Assembly (NCBI GenBank): GCA_021234155.1
Contig: JAJEKV010000035.1
Location: 2,912,001 to 2,976,000 of the forward strand
Reading direction: 5' to 3'
DNA from: Isoetes taiwanensis
Lineage: Eukaryota; Streptophyta; Lycopodiopsida; Isoetales; Isoetaceae
Length of the DNA stretch: 64,000 bases
Numbering within the stretch: the stretch's first letter is position 1; every line of letters starts with the position of its first letter. Made by a program: the position numbers and the translations under genes. Under the pieces are notes generated by a model. That model was not told the DNA's origin and made no database searches. It was given only the letters and a program-made list of their open reading frames with translations. Positions 34,400 to 44,432 of the stretch are shown here, one piece after another.

Positions 34400-35060
34400 A
34401 GGATTGGGTCATCCCTTTTGCCAGCACTCGTGCACCATTATGGAGAGCTCCTGTGAAACCATACACATACGTCTTTGTAAGTTCGAGTGCCAAATACCCA
34501 GACAAGAGAATCTGAGGCAAAATTTTGATTTAACACTGTAGTCACATACCCTTTGTCAGGAAGAGGCGAAACAACATTCTTCAAATGGTGTATGTGCAGC
34601 AAGAGCCAAGGTTGAAAGTGCCAGAACCTTGTAAGGACATGCATTTAGCTTTGGGTCTCCTCGGTTGCCTGCAAGATTAGATCGAGGTTTGCAGTTAGAT
34701 GGTGTGAATAAAAACAATATTAAAACGAGCAATATGAAATGGTGGGTTAGTTAGAGTATATTCAAGTGTGGGGACATGCATGCAGACAAGATTTTTAGTT
34801 GTTTTTTCACATGTGGAGATTGTAGGCCTTGCAATGTTTTTTTTTTCCTGCTGCATCTCGTTTCTTATATTTACATTATTCTAGAAATTACAAATTTATT
34901 GGAATGTATAATGTAGAGACAACTGATACCATTACTAGTTTTATGATAATGGCTACAAATGATACAGTTATCCTTGTTACTTTTTGTCGAATGGGCATTC
35001 TCTAAAGTATGCACATTTCCGGAGTGTTCTAATTCCTTAGCTTCATGAAATAAAATACCT
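34400..35060. other. Junction between Helentron and RDR remnants
   Basis: Minus strand 34438-34644 is open (LLHIHHLKNVVSPLPDKGYV) and could be an exon of the neighbouring RDR or another gene; I cannot place it. The rest is AT-rich and blank. Confidence 0.3.
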
Positions 35061-35068
35061 AAGATTTT

Positions 35069-35665
35069 CTATGAATGATAAGTTTCTCGTTCATCCTTTT
35101 CCATAAAGTCTGGATATCTAGAAGGCCTGAGATCATAAGGCATAACGACATGCTCACCAGTCTTAGTAGAAGTATATACAACCATAGCTGCAAGTTCTGC
35201 AAGATGTTTGCATTTTCCATCAAATGCTCCAATGGGGCTCAGATCTACATGCACAATATGAGCATTACAAATTGTTCCTGACTTGTCCATCACCATGTAT
35301 TGGGTAAAAAACTTAGCTGTGTCATGCATGCAAGAAGATGGTTGTTGTCATTCCTTCAATCTAGCAGAGATATTATATAATGTAAAATTATTATCTAACT
35401 ATCTATCTATCTATCTATTTATATAAGTACGGTTAAAAGAAGGTCCAAAGTTTCTAGGTAAATCGTTAGAGCATCTCGTTTCTTCTAGTCCATGGGCTTT
35501 GAACTCTCTCCATTTTCTGGTAAGAAATCTTTATCCCAACAAACAAAATATACATCACCATCCAGATCACTACCAGTTGCTTCATCTGATGCAGACTTGG
35601 TCCTCGAGATGAAAAAACGATGCAATCAATCATATGGTACAATTCTGGCCCATGTGATCTTGAAA
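35069..35665 (-). pseudogene. RDR-type RNA-dependent RNA polymerase, catalytic exons
   Basis: RDR enzymes copy single-stranded RNA into double-stranded RNA for silencing. On the minus strand, 35665-35490 encodes ELYHMIDCIVFSSRGPSLH, then after a one-base frame slip DEATGSDLDGDVYFVCWDKD, which contains the DLDGD catalytic motif. After an apparent intron with a CTAT microsatellite, 35315-35069 encodes FFTQYMVMDKSGTICNAHIV, HVDLSPIGAFDGKCKHLAEL and DLRPSRYPDFMEKDERETY. A stop follows at once, although the family continues. The frameshift directly upstream of the catalytic site, the early stop and the LINE junction near 35,700 argue for a pseudogene. Closest in feel to RDR6, but the clade is not certain. 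Confidence 0.8.
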
Positions 35666-35705
35666 ACAGGCTAATTTTCCTTCACATTCTTACAAGGAAA
35701 GTGTG

Positions 35706-36740
35706 AAGGAAGGAAGGAAGAAAGGAAGGTTCTTTTATCGTCCGCAGAGGCCAATCGGCCTATGGGACCCAAATTACACCGGGGCAGCAAGCCCGTTGCT
35801 ACCCGGATTAAAAAACCCCCCCTTAAGAGGGAAAAACCGTCGCAGCAACAAGCCTGCTGGCAGCTGTACAAATATACATATACACATAAATTTCCGGCAC
35901 CTCAGGTAGGCACCCGGGGGCAGAGGTGAGTCCGTAGATGCAAAACCTCCTGGAGGTAGGAGCCAAGGGATCGAGCCCGGGCGTCTTGAGTAGCTTCGTG
36001 CGAGGCGGACCAGTCGCACCAAGAGAATGTAGCGAGCCGGATCGACTATAAGGTCGGATAAGCACTAGAAGGCATGGCTTTCATCCTCAACAACCCCGGT
36101 AGTGCAACCTTGACAAAGCCTGTGTCCGGCGGCTCTCAACCCAACCCGTCTCAAGCCGAAGATGGTGGGCCCTGTTCCGAATGGATGCGATGATCTGCGC
36201 TTCTTCATGGGCAATCGAGAACGCAGGGTCGAAGCCAGGTGGGCCTCGAACCGGGTGGGGTTTATGTGATGTTTGTAGTGTGCCATCTTTACTGTTCGAG
36301 CATGGGGTCCCAGCTTCCCAGGAAACAAGAGTCCAAGTACCCCTCGGACCTATCGGGCCTCGTGTGCACTGGGCGCACCTATGTGCGTCTACGTTCGGCT
36401 TCGCCCGACCCCTTTGGGCTCTCTTGTCCTTCCAACAAGCCACGAGTCGTTCTGCGGGCTCATCGCCACGGCGTAAGCCAAGTCGCGGGAGCCGAAAGTG
36501 TAAGCCCATCTTTGGCCACCTACGGAAATAAACAATGTGTCTATCGAGGGCCGCATGCTGCAGGGGCATGAATCCTGTCTCCTGCAACAAGATCTGATAT
36601 GGAACTGAGGGCTTGACCCCAAGTGCCCGCGTCAAAAATGCCTTCTGGACCTGCTCTAAGTCGTTCCAAGTTGCCAAAGACACCACTGGGCCCCACCCTC
36701 GACCCCATACAGAAGAACTGGCTCCACCAGTGAAGAAAGC
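35706..36740 (-). mobile_element. 5'-truncated LINE 3' end with (CCTT)n tail
   Basis: Minus strand 36686-36087 encodes the region after the reverse transcriptase: TWNDLEQVQKAFLTRALGVK, VPYQILLQETGFMPLQHAAL, DRHIVYFRRW, ending LCQGCTTGVVEDESHAF (a CxxC..EDE.H cluster). The 3' untranslated part has TGGGTCCCATAGGCCGATTGG and CTCTGCGGACGATAAAAGAA, then CCTT repeats (plus strand 35706-35729). It is the best preserved 3' half in the window. The truncation point is near 36,740. Confidence 0.75.
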
Positions 36741-36954
36741 CCCTTTTCTTTAGGACCGTTCAAACAATGAAAAGTTTACCTATGCTCTAAATGTAAACAA
36801 ATTCTCCCTAGAAGTTTGAAGTAAATGGTCAATATGAATATTCTTCAGTTAGGATGTAAGGCTTGTGTATTATAGCTACGTGTTTTTTAGTTCATGGAAT
36901 GGCTTAAAATTTCATTACAAATCAGATGGACATGCAAGTAGAAGTTTACCATAT

Positions 36955-38220
36955 GATTATCTCTATACAACTTATTTACAGTAGCTACAAAGTTGGACAA
37001 TAAACATGTGTATTTTACTAGGTATTGTGGCTAGGCATAGCAAAAGATGCCTTGCCACAACAGGATCAACAAGGAGAAAGAGGTGTGGAGTAATAGTGGT
37101 AATATAGTGTCTTAAGTGGTGGCTTTGTCTAGAACATAAGGGCAGTTATGAAATAGTTATTAGTGCCATTGAGGTTATGTCTTTGTAACTTCCATCAAGA
37201 TTGGACATACAAGCAAAGCAATTTTTTTTTTCAGAGAAAGAGATTCATTCATTGAAGATTTAGCCTATAGTTGTGATGATGGGCATGTTGGCTGCAAGGA
37301 GAACAGTGATGACTTTAAGATGTGAAACTTCGTAAAGTTGCTATATTTTACCATTTTTTAAAATCTGGATTCGATGGTTTACTAGGATGCATACGCTAAA
37401 GAACTTCATAAAATCGCCAAAATTTGATAATATTGCATTCCAATTATAGTAAATTCGCCAAATTAATGGACATTTTACAGTAAAAACCTCAATTTTATGG
37501 TAAAACATCCAATTCTACTAAATTCGTTTCTATAAAAATGTTGGAAAAATAGGAAACAATCGCCACCATTTCTATAGTTTAGAAGCAGCTAGAGGATGAT
37601 AAAGTCATCACTGAAGGAGAAGTCCTCGAATTGTGTTATGAGAGCAAAACTTCAATACTGGTACATGACTATCATTTGCAACAAGGGAATATTATGGCAT
37701 TTTGAGCAAGAATGATAACACCTACTGCATGCATGTTTGTTGCAAAGCTATTCTTAATCACAACAACTGCAAGTGTTCAGCTTTATAGGTCCAGCATTAA
37801 GTAAAGCTTACCTGCATGGTTGTGGAATATGTTTCTTTGGCCTCGTTTATGCGCCCTTTATGATGCTCTGTGCACATTCTACCCATGTTAAAATTGTAGA
37901 TGGATTATTTCTCCATCATTTGTCCACTTTGCTGCACGATGACCACCTATCAAGTGCAGACAATAGGATTATGAGAGATTTTAAAGCAAATTTCAAGGAA
38001 CTGGAAAAAAAAGATCGTTGGCAGTAATTGATAGTTAAATTTGAGCGAGGTCATGCCCAAGTACTCTATGAGAAAGAAATCTCGAGAAAATGTACTTCAC
38101 ACAGGGAACAGATTGCATTAGAATGAATATTAAGCATGGGTAACTACTGACTGCACTACACATATGCTTAACCTAATAAAGTGTGCCAAGGATGCCTCTT
38201 AGATGGCTTGGTGAAATCTA
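36955..38220. repeat. 1.2-kb direct repeat L1 (pair with 41506-42495)
   Basis: Starts with the last 65 bp of an RPA block (GATTATCTCTATACAACTTA) and continues through TATTGTGGCTAGGCATAGC to GCCTCTTAGATGGCTTGGTG. Its partner lies 4.55 kb downstream. A plus-strand frame near 37811-38027 (LHGCGICFFGLVYAPFM; LLHDDHLSSADNRIMRDFKA) is kept in the partner with one stop. No LTR hallmarks are present, so the pair marks a tandem duplication whose unit is an RPA block plus this sequence. Confidence 0.75.
37811..38027 (+). pseudogene. Unrecognised frame conserved in both L repeats
   Basis: Encodes GCGICFFGLVYAPFMMLCAH, VDGLFLHHLSTLLHDDHLSS and RIMRDFKANFKELEKKDRWQ. The copy at about 42070-42290 reads nearly the same with a TAA after DDHL. 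The hydrophobic start and charged helical end look protein-like. Family unknown. On the opposite strand a CATGCAG|GTAAGC donor overlaps the left end, so the true coding strand is uncertain. Confidence 0.3.
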
Positions 38221-38223
38221 GTT

Positions 38224-38398
38224 GATGGAGAACATCGACTATTGGGATAACGACCAACAACAAGACATTAACGACTCTGCTTTGCAACCTGTTACCAACA
38301 ACATCGAACCGCTCAGAAATCTTTCAGCGAGTTTAGAAGGCAGTGACAAGTTCAACATCAATTCACAGTTTTAAAGAAGAGGTATTGAGATTCTATGT
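38224..38398. repeat. Inverted segment relative to block B
   Basis: GAACATCGACTATTGGGATA through GCTTTGCAACCTGTT is the reverse complement of 22292-22362, while the sequence beyond 38390 matches block B in direct orientation. The right end AAGAGGTATTGAGATTCTATG is inverted relative to 42495-42525. About 170 bp was thus flipped in one lineage. The segment is open on the plus strand (MENIDYWDNDQQQDINDSAL). Confidence 0.65.
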
Positions 38399-38707
38399 AC
38401 TCTCCCTTTTTTATCATAAAGGTGCCTTCATTGGAAAAAGGTATCCACATCCCTTTTGAGATGAAATGTTTGACGTGCCCTTTACTTGGCTTCATTGTCC
38501 TCTTCTCTGTTAATAAGCAACCTTTCCTTTTCATGACCTTGACTTTAAGAAATCCTTCATTTGATAATAATAGATTGGCATTTTTGGAACACCCCTTTTT
38601 GGATCTATAAAAATGGTGGAGGAGTGAGTCTTGTAATCATCATCAAGTAAAGCTCTATTGGTCCTCCTTGTTACTTTGGGATTTCATTAACTATTATGAT
38701 AGTGTAC

Positions 38708-39976
38708 ATGGCATCATCTAGTGGCACCAAGCACGTGCTGGGGGGGATTCAGTTGACATGCCTAATCCGAAGTCAACAAAGGCGACTTAGAAATCGACTT
38801 GTTTGTTCGCTGCTCCTGGAAACGAGATACATGTGCTCGTTCTAATCCAGTATGGGAATTTGTTACGGGCAACATCTAACCATTATAGGGTGTTGAATGT
38901 GGATGTGATAGACGAGTACAATGCACACAATCATGCTAACTGCTGATAAGGAACGGGGCGTGGAATTGCAAAGCGTGTTGAGACCCGGGTTTTGGATCTC
39001 CATATGTAATTTTAATGCGAGGAAGAGAGATCAGTTGTATAAGTTCGGAGATTGTGCAAATACCATAAAGGTTCTAAGGAACATCGCGGTGACATCCATT
39101 GAAGGGCCTGGGGTTTTGCTTTCTTTATCGCCCACAGCATTCGGTCACTATTAGGCACGGCCTATGACCAGCCTATATACGTCAATCTTGTAGTTGTTAT
39201 CATCAGGATCAAAGAACATGGGATGTTTCCTTGTTTGCTAGTTGCAGATGGATGTGGCAAAAAGGAAGTTGCAGAAGTGAAGTTTTGGCCTGATCAAGGA
39301 CATGTTTTTGAGAAGTTGAAATGCTTATTTGTGCCCATTGTCTTATTTAAGACCTTAAAGGTCAATACGTTTCGTGGCCAGACTAGTTTAACATATGTGG
39401 AGGCTACAATGTCATTTAAGATTGTAGAGGATGCATTGTCAAGCTAGTTTTCGGATGAATTATAGTTTCCAGATGATGAGGTAGTGGCGGTACTTACAAA
39501 ATGAAGTCTTCGCAGCACATGTTCCTAACGATAGCAAGATATATGTTTTTGCTACTAAACCTAAGTCAATTTGTTCCTGTTGCTTGTCTCCTTTTTTGAT
39601 ACAACTTTTTACTAATCAAACATTTTTGGATGTGTAGATCTTTAACACATTGAAATTGAATACATCTGGCGATAAGAAGGTCGTCAAGATGTGCAATGCT
39701 TGCAAGAAGGTAATATTGGAGAGTGTCTGCGAGAAGTGTGGGAAGGACGACATCACGAAAGAGTTAATAATGTTTAGTGATATTGACATTGGATGCAAGA
39801 TGCTAAATGTGACAGTGGTGGGAGCATTGCTTTCCATGCCCTATCTATTAGGAGGTACATTGGCTACAATGAAGGTAGACCCTCGATCATTGCGGCAAAG
39901 CGTATTGAAGAGTCGTGGTAAATGCTCATCTGAGCTGAACCACGGATTAGAAATCATTGCCATCAACAGGGTCTAG
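38708..39976 (+). pseudogene. RPA1-like gene, copy C
   Basis: Closely follows copy B but carries a 2-bp loss near 38918, a 10-bp loss near 39136, TGG changed to TAG at about 39446, and a 7-bp loss in the zinc exon near 39830. The OB-fold segments (FPCLLVADGCGKKEVAEVKF; FKTLKVNTFRG) and the CNACKK..CEKC cluster remain readable. At least four lesions make this a pseudogene. Confidence 0.65.
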
Positions 39977-40330
39977 GTTTTTTTTACGATACTTGATGAA
40001 CTTAATTTGCGAAGGTCATTTACCAAATTTACATTGTTTGCGTCAAAGATTCTGGTACATTTATACAACAGCAAAATACCCATTTTCACATAATCTATGT
40101 TGAAAGTTGGAACTACTTGCTTACATTTTCTCGTGTGATTATTATTTATACAACTGGCAATATATAAGCATGGGCACATAGTTAAACGATAGTTCAATTG
40201 CTATATCTTGTTCCAACCAAGACAAAAACTATCCTGGAAAATACGGGCCCTCGAAATCCCTACTAAATACAGAGCACACTAAGAAGTTTAGTGCTATTCC
40301 CTTTCTATCTCGAATTTTATCTCTAGTTGC

Positions 40331-40334
40331 AGAC

Positions 40335-40385
<51 letters not shown>
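40331..40385. repeat. (GATA)n microsatellite, copy C
   Basis: Uninterrupted GATA tract of about 55 bp at the position occupied by mixed GATA/GGTA in copies A and B. Confidence 0.95.
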
Positions 40386-40386
<1 letters not shown>

Positions 40387-41505
40387 TAAAGAATAAAGAA
40401 GAATCTTTTTGTAATCTAAGTGCACCTTTCACAATGGGCATGTTTTGTAGCGAGGCTGGAAGATTCTAAAGCAAATTCTTATAGAATCATACGAAGATTC
40501 ATAGTATCTTTGAGAATCTTAATGCAAAAATGTTTTAGTAAGTCAAATTCGCTTTTTCTTCTACTTGCTCCCACCATTGGTTGTTACTCATAGTATAGAA
40601 CCTTTATGTAGGTTACTAATATAATGTCTTAGCAACTCCGAAATGGCAAAAAAGAAAAAAATAATACTCACATTGTCAATCCATTGTTCACCATCCTATG
40701 AGAAGCCCATCTATCTATACTCAATCTAATTAAACATGTCTACTTCCTAAAATGACGTAAAAGGCATTAGTCTTGCAACATAAATACTATAACTCAGTTA
40801 AACTTTATTTTTTTTCCATAAAAGGTTCTATTTACAACAAGCGTGAGCATTCTTTCATTTAGACAACTCAAATTCACACATGTAGTCAAATTAATGAATC
40901 ACTTCACTTGTAAAGACTTATGTCCATTGTTAAAAGTGAAATCAAAATCTAAAATAATAAGCAAGATAATTGCTATCATGTTAAGAGTGTGGTTCATTCA
41001 AGTGCACAACAATAACATCAGCTGCCATATGAAGTCCTACATTTGTTGGATTCTAGTAATATCTGAGTCGAAGATAAATACGCGATTTGACAGCACACAA
41101 AGTTGGAAGTGGACATCTCTCCGGATCCATTTGTACCCACTTGTAATGTCGAAATCTGTCACAACACTGGAGCAATAAACAAAGGCATAAAAAGTTACAC
41201 TGCGATTGCACGATTTCAATTATCCATCATGAATAACATTAGAAAATTTAAATTGTACCTTGTCTGTCATTATCATCTGCAGTTCTGATTTCCAGCTTGA
41301 AGTACAATGATATTCAAGAATAAAGTATACCTTGTATCAATCACCAAAACATGGACTCCTGGCATCGTCTGGCAATTAATGGGCATAAATATTGTACATA
41401 ATTGTCCTAGGCATAGACTGTCTGGCGTCTTATCATGTATATTCTTTGGGAAAAAGGGTATGTCATGTTTCACTCTAATTGTGGCTTGTGTAAGCACTTC
41501 CACAA

Positions 41506-42495
41506 GATTATCTCTATACAACTTATTTACAGTAGCTACAAAGCTCGACAATGAACATGTATATTTTACTAGGTATTGTGGCTAGGCATAGCCAAAGATG
41601 CCTTGCCACAACAGAATTAACAAGGAGAAAATGAATAGAGGTGCGGAGTAGTTGTGGTAACATAGTGTCATTAAGTGGTGGCTTTGTCTAGAACATAAGG
41701 GTAGTTAGAAAATAGTTATCAGTGCCACTGAGGTTCAGTTTTTTATTACTTGTGTCTTTGTAACTTTTATCAGGGTTGGATATATTAGCAAAGTAAGTTT
41801 TTTTTTTTTGAACAAGAGAGTCACTCATTGAAGATTCAGCCTACAGTTGTGATGATGGGCCTGATGGCTGCAAGGAGATGTCCGTGAATTGTGCTATAAG
41901 AGCAAAACATTAACACTGGTATAGGAACTATCTTTTGTAGCAAGGGAATATTATGGCATTTTGAGCAAGAAGGAGAACACCTAGCACATTCATGTTTGCA
42001 GTAAAGCTATTCTTGATTACAACAGCTGCAAGTGCTCAGTGCTAGAGAACCAGCATTAAGCAATGCTTACCTGCATGGCTGTGGAATATGTTTCTTTGGC
42101 CTTGTTTATGCGCCCTTTATGCTGCTTTACACACATTTTACACATGTTGACATTGTAGATGGATTGTTTCTCCATCATTTGTCCACTTTGCTACATGATG
42201 ACCACCTATAAAGTGCAGACAATAGGATTATGAGAAATTTTAAAGCAAATTTCAAGGAACTGGAAAATGAAGGTTGTTGCCAATAAATAACTGATATTTC
42301 AATCTGAGCGAGATCATGCCCCAGTAATCTGTGAGAACGAAATCTCAAGAAAATATACAGCAAACAAAGAACGGATTGCATTAGAATAAATATTATGCAT
42401 GCTTAACTCTACTGACTATACTACACATATGCTTAACCTACTAAGTGTGCCAACTATGCCTCTTAGATGACTTGGTGAAATCTAACTGATGTACA
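41506..42495. repeat. 1.0-kb direct repeat L2 (pair with 36955-38220)
   Basis: Second copy of the L sequence, directly after RPA block C. Internal deletions shorten it. The distance between L starts is 4551 bp, the period of the tandem duplication. Confidence 0.75.
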
Positions 42496-42499
42496 TAGA

Positions 42500-43105
42500 A
42501 TTTCAATATCTCTTCTTTTTGCTCCGAAGGATTTCCTCACTTTTGGAGTGTAATTAGAAAATTTGTTACATGTACCTGGTGGAAGAATAAAAGTGTCTTC
42601 TAGCAAGAAATGGTTGTGAAATTTTGTATAGACTTGCCCTTGCCAAGTTCCAGCAATTTATGTCTCAACAAGAGATTCTCTCACTACAGGCATTCTAGAT
42701 CTTCTTCTAGACCTGCAACCTTGTAATTGAAGTTTTTGGACTTGTCAATAAAATGTCCGAAAACTTAATTTCTAATCTTAGCCCCCCGTTCACCATTCAT
42801 CTACCATGGCTCTGGTAAGCTCGTGCTCTAACAAGATTGATACACAATATTAAAAACAAATTCTCGTCAAGAGATTTGGCCTACACTGTAGCATGTGTTA
42901 AGGGCATTTTGCATTATATTCAACATGATTCCCCTGTCTAACATCACTACTTACCCCATTTCGGTTTCTCATATAAATGCAAGAGTTGCAAATTTGTTCA
43001 TGGACAAGCCATAAGCACATTTCTTCACATATTCATAATTCGTGCCAGAGTACATAAAAGAAATGGAAGTTAGGCATTATAGAAAAGCAGAGATACAATG
43101 ACAAA
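42500..43105. other. No firm gene; possible exon traces
   Basis: CCATGGCTCTGGTAAGC near 42808 resembles a start codon plus donor, but nothing follows it that I can link. The minus strand near 42715-42760 encodes NYKVAGLEEDLECL before a stop, also unassigned. Confidence 0.25.
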
Positions 43106-43113
43106 AAACTTAC

Positions 43114-43225
43114 CTATGGAGGATCTCATTCACTACATTAATTCTCTGGCCAAACTCCTCATCACTCAAATAGCTTCGAATGCATTCCTTCGGGACAAGA
43201 TGAGTAGGATCAAAGGCTCATGTAC
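43114..43225 (-). pseudogene. Exon of an unrecognised conserved-looking protein
   Basis: Minus strand encodes AFDPTHL, VPKECIRSYLSDEEFGQRIN and VVNEILHR, then a GTAAGTTTTT donor. Codon pattern and charge distribution look like a real coding exon. The acceptor side is not clear, and neither neighbour exon was found. I cannot name the family. Confidence 0.4.
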
Positions 43226-43453
43226 TGCGGCAAGCATGACAACTTGCATATAACTTTACCATCTCCACATGTCTCAACCCTAAATTTTAGCATACCAAAA
43301 ACACGTCACAATAATGGGATCACTCAATCTCTGCAACTTGGCTTTGAAGCAAACTCTCCCTTTTGTTCTACTCAGTGGACGATAAAAATCATTCTTTCTT
43401 TCTTTCTATCTTCCTACTAATTTCCTCCCCCCTAGGGGCAACCCAAAAAGAGA

Positions 43454-44365
43454 GGTCTAGGCCGTAGGATCAATGGATCTGACGACCTCGTTTAGAATAT
43501 GTAGCACAATAACAGGGGGTTCTAGGGGGATTTCATATGGATGTAAAAATAACAATTCCAACCATAGACTATATCTCTAAAACAATTGAATAGGTTGTTA
43601 TTAAAAAAAAAAACATAGACTTAAAATAAAAAATAATCATAACAGGTTAGCTCACTGGTTATATTGGTCAAAATAGTCTTATTAAGACTTTGAGTTATTT
43701 TGGTAGAGGTTCGAGCCCTCGTACTTTATATTCTAAAACCTTAGGCGAAGCCGTATAGAGGTTCCATATTCCATCAAAACCTTAGGCGAACTCGTATTTC
43801 ATATTTCAAAATCATAGGCGTCCCCAATCATAAATCACCATAAGTGAAATAAGAGGTGCCCAGAGGCCTCAACATACGGTCTAGGCCGTAGGATCAACGG
43901 ATCCGATGACTATGGTAGTCCGGGGGTGCATCTCGTTTAGAATATGTAGCACAATAACAGGGGGTTCGAGGGAGATTTGATATGGATGTAAAAATAACAA
44001 TTCCGACCATAGACCATATCCCTAAAATAATTGAACGGGTTGTTATTGAAAAAACAATATAGACTTAAGATAAAAAAATAATGATGTTAGGTCATTGGTC
44101 ATATTGGTCAAAGTAGTCTTATTAGGACTTTGAGTTATTTTGGTAGAGGCTCGAGCCCTCGTTTCTAAAACCTTACGCAAAGACGTATAGAGGTTCCATA
44201 TTCCATCAAAACCTTAGGCGAACTCGTATCTCATCTTTCAAAATCATAGGCGTCCCCAATCATAAATCACCATAAGCGAAACAAGAGGTACCCAAAGGCC
44301 TCAACATACGGTCTAGGACGTAGGATCGACGGATCCGATGATATAGTATTCTGGGATGCATGTAT
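43454..44365. repeat. Tandem array (425-431 bp period) carrying tRNA-like SINE modules
   Basis: Units start with GGTCTAGG.CGTAGGATC at 43454, 43879 and 44310; the third is cut off. Units 1 and 2 each contain a tRNA-like module with an A-box-like sequence (TAGCTCACTGG at 43648) and a good B box (GGTTCGAGCCC at 43708; GGCTCGAGCCC at 44158). About 60 bp separates the boxes. The second A box has decayed. A-rich runs precede the module. This looks like a tRNA-derived SINE caught in a tandem duplication, or a dimeric SINE. Confidence 0.6.
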
Positions 44366-44432
44366 GATAAAATATGCCTTTACAGTCTGTATTATAGAAA
44401 GATCTGAAATAACAAATATACTGAATTGAATT

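Larger units (their letters stand above)
29840..34400 (-). mobile_element. Helentron-like Helitron remnant (Rep, helicase, endonuclease)
   Basis: Minus-strand fragments follow the order of Helentron/Helitron2 proteins: an N-terminal basic/Cys region (34.4-33.4 kb), a DUF6570-like region (33.4-32.8 kb), a Rep-associated Cys/His segment and the FNPHVTTMW region (32.5-32.1 kb), a helicase end (30.6-30.36 kb) and an AP-type endonuclease (30.35-29.85 kb). A C-terminal endonuclease separates Helentrons from canonical plant Helitrons. Many stops and frameshifts make it inactive. Composition here is richer in TG/CA than in the flanks, which suggests an old, methylated insertion. I could not define terminal sequences or insertion-site duplications. 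Confidence 0.75.
38390..41580 (+). repeat. RPA duplicated block, copy C
   Basis: Matches copy B from the promoter region to about 25618 (GTATTGTGG), including the RPA-like exons, microsatellite and both-strand open region. It lacks the eIFiso4G exon and continues into L repeat 2. A TATA-like CTATAAAAATGG lies at about 38606. Confidence 0.85.

Noticed and set aside
14309-41580. Helitron ends on the RPA blocks
   Set aside because: A CTAG occurs near the right edge of all blocks (for example 25616), but it is not followed by T, no conserved hairpin precedes it, and the left edges differ between copies.
36955-42495. LTR retrotransposon with L1 and L2 as the LTRs
   Set aside because: The repeats do not start TG or end CA, there is no primer-binding site or polypurine tract next to them, and the interior encodes an RPA-like gene and no pol.
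43648-43718. A functional tRNA gene
   Set aside because: A- and B-box-like motifs are present, but the cloverleaf arms do not pair and the module is embedded in a tandem repeat, so SINE-derived is the better reading.
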